DNA of 64,000 bases. It comes from Lumbricus rubellus (lineage: Eukaryota; Annelida; Clitellata; Crassiclitellata; Lumbricidae). The translations under genes were made by a program, and so were the position numbers. Below the pieces are notes generated by a model, which worked only from the letters and a program-made list of their open reading frames with translations, was not told where the DNA came from and did not search any database. Where the stretch lies: assembly GCA_945859605.1 (NCBI GenBank), contig OX243816.1:30451068-30515067 (forward strand), read 5' to 3'. Below, piece after piece: positions 12,001-27,200 of this stretch (position 1 is the first letter of the stretch; every line of letters starts with the position of its first letter).

Positions 12001-14468
12001 AGGAGATTCCTCCATATCCACATTTCACACGCTGTGATTTTAACCTCCAAGCTTTTCGTCCTTGTCCACGTTTCGCTCCCGTATAGTACTATGCAGAATA
12101 TCATTGTTTTTGATTAGATATGTCTTTGTCCTCATGCTCAATGTCTGTCCTTCCATGTCTGTCTCATTGCCTGTATAGTACTTGATTCAAATCTTTGTCT
12201 GGCCAAGATAAGTAGGAAAAAATCTTCCAGGTCCTTTTTGCCCACCCTGTAATGTGTATTATATACACACTATGAAATACAATTTCAAGCAGAATGATGG
12301 CACAAAAAACGCGAAGATTGCTATGGTTCCAACACAGTGCCTTAAACACGCCAATCCTGTGCTGATACCTGGCATTGATAAGGCTGACGAAAATGATGAC
12401 TAAAACATTTTATGCTGTAGGCTACTAAAAATATTGACTATTCGTGCATTTGATAATATTGCGCATGAGGACTCAACCTTGCACGGGCTAAGCTTACGCA
12501 TTGTATGGGTTCACCTGCTGGCCACTTAACAAGCATTGAAACAGATATTTTGTTCGTGATAATATCATAATCGCCTGTTTAGTTGATAATTAATTGATCC
12601 TAAAAGAATAGTTCAACCTGAATTAATGTTGTCCATTTGATATCGCGACTTGCAAATAAAAATATGCATTGGGTGTGTCATACCCAACCTCACCTCCGAA
12701 GAGTTAAACAATCTGAAGGCAAATGAGGTCAAAAGTTTAAAACTGAAGCTGAAGCTGGCGTTACCTTATAGAATCCGATCTTAGCGAAGCTTTGCTCCTT
12801 ATTAGTCACTGACCCAAAGGAGACTCTGCGGACTTGGCTAGAAACTCTCTTTTTATCTGCAATCTGAAAAAAATTGCAAACTATGTAAGAGTCAAGTTTT
12901 TTGCACAAAGAACATTCGTCATAGAAGCCAAAAAAGATGGCTATTGTTGTGTAATCCTATCTCTTACATTATGGTGTAATGTAGGCCTAAATCTTTAAAT
13001 TCATCCTGCAAAAGGTCGTAGCCAGGATATGATTTCCGGGGGGTGTTTACTCGACCTTTAAAGATTAGGCCGACAACTTGACAAGCAACCAAAACAACAG
13101 ACTATGGGGTTTGAAGGATGATTTAACCCGGTAGGCTAATCTATAGGCCTAATTGTAAAATGTCGCATAGAAATAAGAGCTTCAAAATGGAATCCCCTTT
13201 AATCCCCTCCTAAAATTGTGACTATGTTAGTAAATGCATTATTTACTATAGGCTAATATTATTTCATCTGGGGGGTGTTCAAACACCGAAAACACTTCCT
13301 AGCTACGACCTTTATCCTGCCACACAACAATTGCTGATTCAGAGGATCAAATGAGCTTGATGAGTTTTCGATGGAATGGTTCTGAAGACATTTTTCAAAG
13401 ATTTATTTTTTAAACAATTCAAGTACGAACATTAAACATCAAACGTAAACTTAGATAGGCCTACTCAACTATGATATAAGATACAATTTACGCATTAGGA
13501 TTCTCGGTCCGTTGAGAATCGAACATCCACCTCTGCTTTCTCTCTGCCCGTCAAGCCTCGCACTGTCCTCTCTTCAACAGCAGATACTCTGACTCACTTC
13601 CGGTAAGCCCCGCATCCCAATCAATAATTATTGTTCACAGTTGTATGCCTGTGCACTTGTTATAGTGCCCCTTGATATCTGTCTCTACTCAGAGGCGCTC
13701 CCGAATGCAGAGCGGACGCTGCATCGGAGTTTCACGCCGAAGCGCTGAGCAATTGTGACTGAATGACTTGCCAAAGGTCCTTACGCGGCAAGGTGGATTC
13801 GAACCTTCACACCCATTGTGCGGGCGCCACAAATAAGGTGCGAATTAAAAGTGGCCAGCAGAACCTGTCATTGAAATGTTTATGAAGAAAGTGGATCTTG
13901 CAGCATAAGCAATGGTGACGGAATTAATCCGAATAGTTCTCGATTTATAATATTATACTGTTTCGTGTTAAGTCACAAGAAGGGTATCGGCCTAATCCAA
14001 GAACTCCGATCTCGTCACATCATGGCGAGCGAACTGTCAACGCTGTATAACCAATCATTTCTCTTTTCATAATTAGCATAATTAACGAGGATGGGGGCGT
14101 TGCTGGGCTAGAGCCGGTCCTAACCCTACTACTGTCGACGCTGCACAACTGTTTTTAAAAATGGTTTCAGTATTATTTTTATAGATGAGGTGCGTGGTGG
14201 AGGCGATACCGGACAACGTCATACGAAGTGTAAACTTACAGCTGTAGACGTAAGACCTTAAAAGTGACGTAGATGTTTTCTTTCTATAGGACTCACCGAC
14301 TTTCCTTCGAAGTTAGTCATAATGTGATCAAAGTTGACGATCCAAGCGTTGATTGCATTAATCTCAGCCTGCAGTTTTGCTCTCCTGCATGCCAAGCCAA
14401 ACCATGACTATTATTATTATTACTATTATTATTATTATTATTATTATTACTATTATTATTATTATTAC

Positions 14469-14510
<42 letters not shown>

Positions 14511-17500
14511 CATTATCAACAGTGATGATGACAACTATAATTATTATGCAAAGTAATATCGGCTTTTCATGTCATCTAACGACAGACGCGTGACGCGTCC
14601 CCTCCATGTCAATCTAGCACTTTGGTGAGCAGTTTTCTGCAGCCTCTGCTCTCACAAATTATTATGTGGAATGAACCGATCATGACATACTTACTGACCA
14701 AAGATTACAGACGCATAATTAATAAATTAATTAATAATAATATTTTCTTTATTGAAACAATCCGGTCGACATACAGCAAACGGTTGCAGGGGGGGAGGGG
14801 GCTAGCCTACATTATGCACTTTTTAAAAACAATTCACAAGAACGAAATAAAGCAATTCTGAGATTGACTGCTCTTGCAATTGACAGCTCCTGCATGAAAC
14901 CAAAGAATAAAACTGTGAAAAAGAATTTTCAGAGTAGGCCTACCCTAGCACCTGGATTCTTCAACACGGTTGCGACAGTGAACTGGCGGTGCCTGCTTAG
15001 TTGTGTCCCGGCCTGCCTGCGTATTCTTTGTCGTCAAATCCCAAATACAGAGCTCTGCATGGCCGCCGAGCCTTTCGATTTCTACGGGGGGGGGAGGAAT
15101 AAAATGTTCGTAGTCCCACTAGAGTCTTTCCTCAACTGTTTGTGGACCGTACATTTGAAATGGCATCCCATTAGAAGCTTTGAAGGGGTCGATATCCGCT
15201 GATATCTGATTGTGATGTGAATCAGTACAAAGTTGTATCACAACACCACCTAGCTGTAGGTTATTGATATGCTTTCAGAGGGCAGTTTCCCGTCGTATCT
15301 GAGAAGAGATGCGAAGTGCATTGCCTATGACACGTATGATTGGCTCCTGCAATTTTATGTAGGCCTATGTCTATGTGTCTATAATATATGTATATGCACA
15401 CACGCACACACGCACACACTCACTCACACACACAAACACACACGCACACACTCACTCACACACACACTCACTCACACACCCACACGCATCACTGAATGGA
15501 CCTGGTTTGCATTGAATTGGAGTGTTGGACTCACCTGTAGAAGCAGTAATACCAGGAAAGTAGGATGATGGCTAGCAGGAGAACGAAAGATGCAACGGCC
15601 ATTCCGACCTGAAATTCTGATAACAGGAATAGGTTTTAAGGAAATATAATAATAGTGAAAAAATGTCACTAAATGCAACCATGCATCATTCCTACTACAC
15701 AGGATCAAAAGTCGGAGACGGAGTGTCAGCGCATGGTAGTAGTAGTGGTGGCAGTAGTTCTAATTGTTGGTTTAACATTTACCGTTATCATCATTGTTGC
15801 TCTTTGTCTTCCTCCTCCTCCTCCTCTTCTCCTCCTCCTCCTCCTCCTCTTCTTCTTCTTCTTCTTCTTCTTCTTCTTCTTCTTCTTCTTCTTCTTCTTT
15901 TCCTTCTTCTTCTTCCTCCACCTCCTCCTCTTCTTATTTTCTTCTTCTTCTTCTTCTTCTTCTTCTTCTTCTTCTTCTTCTTCTTCATCTTCTTGGTAAA
16001 TCTACTTAGAATTGCGAAAGGCTACATTCTGGGATGTTTATTTATTCCACTTTTCAAAATTCAACCGAATCTACATGTAGTTCCTTCCTTTCTCTTTTGT
16101 CGTTCGTTCGCTTCAACGCGTATACATTAACAGAAGCAGTATATGTGGCAATTGCAGCTATGTTTCAAGACACTTAAAACGCAGGGTCAATCAATCAAAC
16201 ATGCAGTTGTTTTATTTAATCTATTTAAAAGCAAATTAAAACGTAAGCTAATTTTAATTATTATTATTATTGCCATAACAAAATAGTAGCATGCCCGTTT
16301 TCCGTCATAGGCAGCAAAAATGAAACAAGAAGGAACAATTAGATTCATTAATGCAGAAATCCGCAAATTCACCTAAGCTATCTAAGCTTATTTATAATTA
16401 TCAGCATAATAAACGACAGCAAAGGAAAGACGTACACTCGTACAGCTACACGGTGTCCCGACGAAACGTAGACCCATGCAAAGTGTCATAACTCGGTCAA
16501 ACTTTAAGTATTTGACTGAAACTTTAAAACAGCAACATAAGCCATATAACCCCCTGATCCTAACGTCAATTAGAAATATTCGCTATAGTTTGTCAAGATT
16601 ATGAGCGTTTGAGATTTACAACAAGTAAAAGCTGAAACGAAATGAAGTTAAGCTACATCTGGTGTTCAAAATGTCCTCCTTGTTCACGGACATACGACCG
16701 TAGATGTAGACGCCACTGTTTGATGGTCTGGTCGATGATCATATACCGTAGTCAAACAGCTGAAACTCTTCAAACAGACGCGGCATGGGCTATACCTAAG
16801 GTTATCATGTCATGAATACGGGAACTAAAATCGCGCTCCTCCAGTAAGCTTACACTCCGGATTGAGGTCTGGATATGAAGCCGATTGTCTACCGGGACGG
16901 CTACTACACTACTGCGCCTATAGTATACGATTGTGTGTCCATGAACACGGAGGAGATTTTGAACACCAGCTGAAGCTGAACTTCACTTTCTTTCAGCTAT
17001 GCACGGTGGGAATTTCCTCTTTTCGGCGCTGCATCTGAAACGCTCGTAAACTTGATAAACGCAACAACATTTCTAAACGGCGTTAGGATTAGGTGGTAAT
17101 AGACCTGTGGCTACTGTTGTTGCTTGTTTTTTTTTGTAATTTCAGGCAAATACTAAAAGATTTGATCGAATAACGATACTTTTATTGGGGTCTACTTTTC
17201 ATCGGGACGCATCGGGACACCGTGTATAGATCTAACAGCATTAAGACGTAGATATAATTATAATATATCTTCATAGGCTAACTATCACTGTTGCAATGTG
17301 GCGCATGATGTCGATCGAATATAAATTTATTCTTACCTATTTTTGTCCAAAACGGTGGAGGGCAATACTCGCTATCGAACCCACATGGCTCCGGGTACCC
17401 CACGGGTATTTTCGTCCTACCGCCTGACCACGTGACCGTTTCCATCGCTGGCATAGCATCGACTTGATCCTTGTTTTTGCCTATAGAGATGAACCTCATT

Positions 17501-18176
17501 AGTTCAACGTACGTGCTATCATCCTGAACGATAGCCAAGGATCGATTGCATCGACGATCGCCCACTTTCGTCAGAAAAACCTGACCCGTCATACCTTTGA
17601 ACACAGTCATTACAGATCAATAATTAATAATCAATCATTAATAATCAATAATTGATAATCAATAATTAATAATCAATAATTAATAGTCAATAATTAATAA
17701 TCAATAATTAATAATCAATAATTAATAATCAATAAATGATTGCGCGCTCATCTCTTGTTTGGTAAGTCATTTGTCCAATCATATCGTTTAGTCTGATTAC
17801 ATGTACATTGTGGGGCGCCGTGGTGTAGTGGGTATGTTTATTGCCATGCAGCCGGAGGGCTGCAGGTTCGAAAACCACCTCAAGCCGCCGCCGCGTAGGG
17901 ACCTTCGGCAAGTCCTTCAATCGAAATTGCACAGCGCTTCGGCATGAAACTCCGATGCAGTGTCCGCGCTGTAGTCGGGAGCGCCTCTGTGGGGAGAGCT
18001 TGAAGGGGCGCTATAACAAGTGCAAATAGCCTGCAAACAAACATACAAACATAAGGCTTGAGGAAACCAATCTTCTAGATTTCACACACTCAGGCGCCAC
18101 AGATGAAAGTAAGTAACACGAGCGCGTCAAAAGCAAACTGTGCTAAGAGAACGACATTAATGTATTAATGCTGGCC

Positions 18177-18221
<45 letters not shown>

Positions 18222-21200
18222 CGATTGATTGATTGACATGATGCTTATAGCGTCAACGGTGGCACCGAAGTCACAGGAGTTGGTTGAGTAATAATTCTAA
18301 TAGTGATGATGATATTAATAATTAATTAATATCAACCTATGCGTTACAGCCAGGCGGCATCCCGTCACAATCGAACGCTTTCGTTGTCTCGAGTCTTCTC
18401 GACGACGACCATATAACTGTGACTGCAATGGCTCATAGTGACGCTTTTTATTTGGGGGGAAGTAGGGAGGGAAATAGGCCAGAATTAATACAACGAAAAG
18501 CTCTCTTTTGTATGCCATTTGGTCTTGCTGAGGTGAGTAGGCCTATGCGCTGTATACATACCCGCGTATACCCTTGAGTACACATGGCTGAAAGTGAGCC
18601 AAGTCGGTCCGGGTCTACGACCCGGCATTTTCATGGCCTGCTGTTGCAGCCTTGCAGGGTCTCAACTTGTTTAACACATGAACGCATAAGAAGCCCAAAA
18701 TCGACTGCGAATGACTAAAAAAGGGTCGTCAGTTGCCAAGCTAGGTAAAAATTCTATGATTTAAAAAAGTTTAGGATGAATGACTAAAAGAAGGTCGTCA
18801 GGAAAATGCTTTGGGTCAAAGGCGTCTTTTCCAAACCACTTTCGGCCCTGGCAACTGTAGCATGTTGAGGCTACTCACCTCCAATTTTGCCACTACAGCC
18901 CTGGTGATTTCGATAATTAAGCTTAATAGTAACTTTGAAGTGCAAGTTCTGAAGGAATTTTCTTTACCGTGTTACGAAAACAACCTTCAATAATTAATTA
19001 CTGAGGCGATGACAAGTGCGGTTGTGATCGTCCACGTATAATGAATAGCAGTCTGCAGGCAAGGCGATGATTCATTTACAGCCCTAGTCTGATAGCTATA
19101 GTCAGTCGATTCCACAAGAGATACCTGCAGCTCAGAGGAGGGACAAATACAATACCCTACACACCATAGATGTAAAAAACGATGAAAACGAAATAAAAAA
19201 CGGTAAAAAACGACGTTTTATTAAAAAAAATAAAAAACCACAAAAAAACGATAAAAGACAGAAACGGAAAATAATTTGACTTTGCTAGGCCTACATCTAA
19301 AACCGCATTTTATTCATGAAAATCTTGATTAGGAACCTACTACACGTAGGCTATCTCTTAAATGATGATGTTAAACGATGAAATAATGACTTTAGTTACA
19401 TGTAGCTGGATCCTTGAGAGTTGGCGGAAAACATAAGAAATATCAGACAAAATTAAAATGAAGGAAAATAACAATTGAAAGTAAATGTATAAATAAAGAT
19501 AAATAAAAAATAAAAAACGATAAAAAACGATGGAAAAAATAAAAAACGAAAAAACCACGTTTTTTGGGAGAGAATAAAAAACGGAAAAAAACGTTTTTTA
19601 CAACTATGCTACACACAAAAGCCTATCACCCCGGGCCCATAAGACGCCATTACAGTGAATTAAATGCTAATTATTTACACGAAACAGTATACCGGAGAAG
19701 TTTTGATTCAGTAGGTCCGCTAAGATTTTTCCAAAGGTCTCTCCGTCAAAGGGGGTTGCGGTTGCAGTGATGACAGGTTTTGCCTTTGCTCCGCTCACTG
19801 CTCTTGCCCAGATCATCATAGAGTCATATAGCAGACCAGCGTAAAAGTTCAGCTGCCACCAAAATAGAAACACATGAGTAAACTTACATGTATGTCGATA
19901 TGTATGCAGTCATTTACATGTATAGCATGTATGAAGTCACCTGCATGTGCAATTGTACAATTATTAACGGCCCTATACATGTAGCCTACATACTGTATAT
20001 AAAAGCTTTTGTTGGTTCTTGCTGCAGGGTTCTTGTAAATTCATGACTGTTACTCTAACAGATGTTTTGTGCAATAAACAGCAATAGCATTCTAACGAAA
20101 CAGCAATACAATCAAAATAACAAATCAATGTGTGTGTCTATGCAAAATATATGCAAGTTTGTATGCACATGTAGGCCTATGTAGATAGATCTAGCATGCA
20201 GGCCTAAGCCTATAGCGTATACTTAATAAGCATGCATGTACGTGTAGGCCTATGTTTGTACATGCTATGAATCACTTTATCTGTAAGTAGGCTAGAATTA
20301 ATAGTCCATAATATAGACTATTAATAAAATATATAGGCTAACATATTATGTTCTATGTACCGTACCTGACCATTAGGTGCTACCACAGCTGTGACGTTTT
20401 CGTTTGCACCTGAACTTCTTATTGCTGCCTCAACTTTGGGAACGGCTGCATTGACGCGGTCTGCGAATGCTTTCCAGCGTGTCGCATCTGGAACCATTGC
20501 GTTGAACGACAGCAGACCCTTTTCCACTTCCATCGTTTCCGCTTTGTCCGGCCACATCTTCCCTTCCATGTCTTAAGAAGCGAAAGTCAAAGCATGCAAA
20601 ATATCATGTCTACATGCATGGTAATTCATAAAAATGTTAGCCTACATATCTTACTGTTACTGCGCCAAATATCGGGCTACGTCAACGAAATTCTAAGTGA
20701 AGAGAGAGTCATCATCTCTCAACATTAAGGAAGTTAAAAAATTTATGTTCGAATTGACCTCCTTGGGGAGTTACGCATGCGCGAAGACGCGTACGTCACT
20801 GCTTGACTTATTCATTCTCATGAGAAAATCATAATGGATTATTCTGCATAAGTGCCTGGCCAAAAAATAAATATTTGCAGAAAAAAATCAAGCAAACGGC
20901 ATAAAAATCGGTTTAATACGTAGCAAATTACGGCGAATTCATAGCCATCTGCATAATTAAGGACATTTATACATTCTTGACCCCTCTCGACTATTTCAGC
21001 TTCTAGCGCAATATTTAGAAAACGAAAAACGACGGGTTTCAAGCCGCGGCGTCACATTTAGTAATGTACTGTAGTTCTTGGGGAGTGACGGTCTGCATCT
21101 CAATGCTCGAGGTGCGGACATGGTGGCAAGGCAAGTCTTCATGTTGATGAAGACTTTAAACTTGGTTGGAAGACGGCTAGTGCAGTAAATAGTAGGCTCA

Positions 21201-24200
21201 CTAGCTGTCACAAAAATAAGGACAAAAAGCAGACAAAAAAAGAAAGCTGCAGCAGGGAGGACAGGAAACCTAAAGAAATTGGGTGTAGTAAAAGTTTAAA
21301 GTGCATGTTTGCAAATGTTAGGAGTATTGTTAGTAGGACAAAGAGAGCAGAATTAGAATTGTATGCGGACAATGAGAAACCTGATATAATTGGAATAGCA
21401 GAGTCATGGACAAAACCGGAAATCACAGATAGCGAGCTAGCTTTAGATGGATACAGATTATTTAGAAAGGATCGAGCTAATCAGAAATCAGTTGGACACG
21501 GAGCTGGAGGGGTTTTGCTATATGTTAGGAGCCATATTAATGCAGTAGAGAGACAGGATATGAGCAATGAGACATTCAAGGAGAGTATTTGGTGTGAAAT
21601 TCAAATAAGCAGGTCTAAGATGCTTGTGGGAGTATGCTATAGGGTACCGGATGCCACAGAAGAAGCTGATCAAGGTATGTGCAAGCTACTGGAAATGGCT
21701 AATAAGGAAACATCATTGATAATGGGAGATTTCAACTATCATATTGATTGGGAAACATCGGAAGGGGAAAGAGGAAAAGATAGGATGTTCTTGGATTTTG
21801 TTGATGCTCACTTTATGCAACAGCATGTTATGGAGCCAACAAGAGGAGACAAGATTTTGGACTTAGTGATAACGACTGATGAAAATATGGTAGAGAATGT
21901 GAGTGTGGGGGAGCATTTTAACATTAGTGACCATCAGGTTGTAAGATGGGAACTATTTGTGCAACAGACTCAGGAAGTGAAAGCCTATATGAGCAAACCC
22001 AATTTCTTTAAGGCAGACTATGAATTAGTGAGGATGAGGTTGAAGGAAAAGAATTTAGAAAGTGCAGTAAGTGGAATGGGAGTGAACGAAGCTTGGAAGA
22101 AGTTTAATGAAGCCATGAGAGAGATTATTGACGAAAATATACCCAAACGCAAGAGAACCAACAAGAGGAGGCCATGGGTAACACGCGAGGTTCAAAAAAA
22201 AAGGAGGGCGAAGAATAAAGCTTGGAAGAATTATCAGAAGTTGAAGAAGGAAACAAAGAATGAACCCGAGGGTGATAGTGTAGCAAGACTCGAGGAATTG
22301 AGGGTGAACTATGTGAATAAAAGAAACGTCTGCAATAAAACAAATAAGGAAGCAATAAAAATCTTTGAGCAGAAGTTGTCGAGAAATGTCAAAGAAGACA
22401 GCAAGAGTTTCTACAATTATGTTAGAAGCAAGCAAAAAAGGAAAGATAGGGTAGGGCCACTAAAAAAGGAAGAGGGGGGTAGAGAAGTTGTAGTGGACGA
22501 CTCGGAAGCTACTGAAGTGCTGAATAAGTTTTTCAGCTCAGTGTTTACTTTGGAGGATTTAGGAAACATTCCTGAGCCTAGCCAAGCATTTCTGGACAGT
22601 GGTGGTAAAGGATTGACGCAAATAATGTTTACTAAAGAAAAGGTGGTGGAACAACTGAAAAGATTAAAAGTGGATAAGAGCCCAGGAAACGATGAGTTAC
22701 ATCCTAAGTTCTTACATGAGGCGAGGGAAGAAATCGGGGAGACATTGGCTCAGATCTTCAATAAATCGATACAGAGCGGAGATGTTCCACAAGAATGGAG
22801 GGATGCTCTTATAGTGCCATTGTTTAAAAAGGGAAACCGAAGTGAGCCAGGTAACTACAGACCAGTCAGTCTAACCAGTGTGGTGTGTAAGGTCATGGAG
22901 AGAATTGTTAAGGATAACATAGTTGAGCACTTGAATGTACATAATATTATAAAAGGTAGTCAACATGGATTCACTAAGGGACGCTCGTGTTTGACAAATC
23001 TGTTGGAATTCTTTGAAGTGGTCTTTGAGAAGTTAGATGAGGGAAAGCCAGTGGATGTGATTTACCTAGACTTTGCAAAGGCATTTGATAAAGTACCCCA
23101 TAAAAGACTAGTTAAAAAGTTGCAAGCTTGCGGGATTAGAGGGCAGGTACTCAAGTGGATTGAAAGCTGGCTTTCAGATAGAAGACAAAAAGTGGGAATA
23201 GGAGATAAACACTCTAGGTGGACAGCAGTGCTAAGCGGGGTGCCACAAGGATCAGTGTTGGGGCCACTGTTGTTTGTACTTTTTATTAATGATATAGATG
23301 ATGGGATTCTATCAAAGATTTCTAAGTTTGCGGATGACACAAAATTATGTAGAGCAGTGGGTAATAAAGAAGAAGCAGATATACTACAGGAAGATCTAGG
23401 AAAAATGTTTAGATGGTCACAGGACTGGCAAATGCTTTTTAATTTGGAAAAGTGCTCAGTGATGCATATGGGAAAGAGGAACCAGGAGTTTGCATATGAA
23501 ATGGGGGGAAAGGCACTGAGGGTGAGTGATGAAGAAAGGGACTTAGGAGTGATCATGCACAAGAGTGCAAAACCTTCAAGGCAATGTGCTGAAGCATCAA
23601 AAAAGGCAAATTCAACATTAGGCATGATAAAAAGGACAATAGTTACTAGAGATAAGGATACAATACTGAGGCTATATAAATCACTGGTTAGGCCACAGCT
23701 GGAATACTGCATTCAGGCATGGAATCCATACTTGAAGCAGGATATTGAAAAACTGGAGAAAGTGCAGAGAAGAGCTACGAAGATGATTTGGGGTTACAAA
23801 GATATGAGCTATGAGGAGAGGTTGGAAAGGTGTGGGCTAACAACACTGGAGAGAAGGAGGAGCAGAGGAGACCTAATTGAAGCATACAAGATCATTACTG
23901 GAAAGGAAGCACTATGTTGGGAGAAGTTCTTTGTATTAGCACCTAACAAAGCAACTCGGGGACATAGGTACAAATTATTTAAGAAGCCGAAAGGATCATT
24001 AGGGCAGAAATTTTTCAGTGCTAGAGTTGTGGACATGTGGAACGGATTGGGGGACAGCACTGTGTCGGTGGACACGGTCACAGCATTTAAAAGGAGCCTA
24101 GGAAAATTGGGGTATTAAAAGTTCCAGGTCAATATTGCAGTGGTTCTAACACAGGCCTAGTGTCTTCTGAACCACTTAAAACCCATGTTATGTTATGTTA

Positions 24201-27200
24201 TGTTATGTTAATGTTACGGTCAAATCCACACAACGGATTATGTACTGATAGGATTGTACCGGATATTAGGCTGGTTACAAAGACCATTGACTAGATTAAT
24301 CCAGAAAAATTGAGACCGGAATAGACGAAGTAGTAGGCCTAGATGAAGTTGTAGGCGCTAGGCTAGCTGGATTAGAGCCAGTTAGCCTACATGTATCTGC
24401 CGTTCCCAACTTGGAGTTTTCAACTTTGGGATTAAGAAAAGAATGGATAAGCTACTCGACCCAAAACGCTCACCCATGGGATGGGGGGATGGCCTGCTTA
24501 ACGGACTGTTACTCGACCAATCACCACGTCGTCTATTGTAGCCTATACGTTCCTTATTATCCGAACAGCTCTATATATCCGTGCCGCTACAGCTGATGGA
24601 ATTCCACCAGAGTTCACCTAATGAGCATAAATATTCTGTGAAACTAGAGGTTGGATTGAGGAAAAAAACTCTTGCAGAAATGGAAGTTGAATTGACGAAA
24701 AGAATATTTGCTGAAAGAGAAGTTGGTTTGATGAAACGAATTATTCTCTGATAAAGTTGAATTTACAATAACGGTAGGCCTGAAGAATGTCTTGTGAAAC
24801 TAGAAGCTGGATTGATGAAAGCATTTTTTACAGTAAATTAAATTCGAGTGATTCGTTGTGAGGTTAGCATTATAATTAGAAAGGAAAATAAAGAACTAGC
24901 CGTGTCTAGACGAAGTGTTTAATGGATATTGAGCTCAGAAACATCTACTTCCCGACAACTGAAACATTGCATTACGATTACGATTACGATTACGATTTGA
25001 ATGACTAGACTAGACCGTCGTAGACCGAGAGCTTATCAGTGACGCACCTGGCGAATAGCCGAAGGCAATGTAGACGAAATTTTCAAGCATTCCTAAACGC
25101 TTGGCTGCCAGAAGAGTCGCCAGTACCTCTCTGTCGTTCAACAGAAGTGAAATGACTGCAAGCAAACAGATAAACCAGCAATATCAAAACCACGAACTGA
25201 ATCACTACCGGTGTGCAAAATAAAACATTGAATACATCAAATATGTCTAGTAGGCGTGAATGTATAGCAAATACATGTCCGTCAGGCAGCAGACCTTAGA
25301 GTAAAACATGTTTACTGCGATGTACGCCTAGCCTAAAATAGGCCTACAACACGATGCAACGCAAACCACCGTGTGATAATTATACAGGCACTCTAAGACA
25401 ATTTTAAAATAGTTCGAAGTCTATGCCAACATTTTCATTCGCGTTTTGCATTTGACCAATCTCGCGTAGGCCTAGGCCCAATGACCCATGCTTGATGAAG
25501 GACCACTGGCAGACCCGACAAAATCACCCGAAACAAAATACGGTAGCTAAAGAGAAAATAGCCCAAATGTCGGTGGCGAAAGGCTGAAGAGTCATCTTAT
25601 TCAGGCATGCTTGCAATGTTTTGCAGCTGGTTCATGGGCAGAGTTTATCAGGGTCTATAGGGGGACTAAGCCCTCCAAGAAGGCCCGGATTCAGCTTTTT
25701 TACCATGAAAATGGTATCTTTTTCCGGGCTTAGCCCCCCAAGAAGGCATTAGTCCCCCCCCTAAGAACGGAAACCAAACTCCGCCCATGAGCTGGTTATA
25801 TTAAAGAATACACTTACTTACTTACTTTCTAGGGACAACATAGATCTACGCTGATGCTAATAAGACGTCATTAGATTAGTCTTGCTCCAATCGACGGATT
25901 GCTTTTGAAGCCTTGGCGAGTAGTACAGTATTGTCCGCAAGAAACGCACAACATGGTAACCGTGCTACGATCTCTACTCTCTTGGACAACCCTTCAGACT
26001 AGACACAGCGCTCGTGAATCAGCTGGTGCTCGATCGTGCTTGGTTTTCGAGGGGCGCCTTAGAAATTTGGACGTTAGGATAATGAACACCGTCGACTACT
26101 ACAGGATACAGATAGGTCAGATCGAGAACCACAAAAACTGGTGATCCAGTTGAGCTGATCCTCAAAGACCCATGTAGGCTACCTTTGCTTTTCAGTTCCA
26201 GTTTAAAGGTCGTCACCGTTAGCCATATAACTTCAATATAAGCTTAGGTCTACAGTAGGCTATATATTGTCCTAGCACGTCCCACACGGTAAGCCACATG
26301 TAGCCTAAACCGTGCCAAACTTACCCATTGTATTTCCTTTGAAGTGCAGAAGAGCCTTAGTAGCGAGTTTAATAAGGTCCTCGGTTATCTCGTAAACGGC
26401 TGTACTCGGAGCCATTCTTATCCCATTGTACTTGATATGACTTGGATCCGCTTCGATCGCAGTCTTCAGCTGCTTCTGGAGCTGAAGCCAATCAAGGTCC
26501 GATTCGATCGACAACAATCCAACTTCTTTGAATTTAAATTCTTTAAGCACCCTAACGAACGGTTTGACAAGAAGACTCCAAGGGCTGAGCAGTCGCACTG
26601 CGTACGGGTAGCCTGCAGACTTGTCCTTGTCCGATAGTTCGTTTGTCCTGCATCCGGCCGATACGAATATGATGCCCATAGCCCTTCAAAGAATCATATT
26701 CCATCTTTCTCGATTAGATGAGTTGAGCTGACGCATCGGTAGATTAGTGGGTCATTAGTTAGTAGGTTGTTCATTCATTCGTTCATTCGTTCGTTTGTTC
26801 ATTCATTCATTCATTCATTCATTCATTCGTTTGTTCGTTCGTTCATTCATTCATTCGTTCGTTCGTTCGTTCATTCATTCATTCATTCAGTCGTTTGTTC
26901 GTTCATTCGTTCGTTCATTCCTTTATTCGTTCATTCGTTCATTCATTCGTTTGTTCGTTCGTTTGTTCATTCGTTCGTACATTCATTTATTCATTCATTC
27001 ATTCGTTCGTTCGTTCGTTCATTCGTTCGTTCATTCATTTATTCATTCATTCGTTTGTTCGTTCGTTCATTCATTCATTCGTTCGTTCTTTCCTTCATTC
27101 AGTCATTTGTTCGTTCGTTCGTTCAGGAAGGCAGGCATGCAGTCAGGCAGTCAGGCAAGCAGGCAGACCGCCAGATAGGCAGACAAGCAGGCAATCATTC

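Noticed and set aside
15663..16130. 155-codon Leu/Phe/Pro frame
   Set aside because: Pyrimidine triplet tract open in every frame.
22055..23712. Minus-strand frames up to 216 codons
   Set aside because: Antisense shadows of the LINE ORF2.
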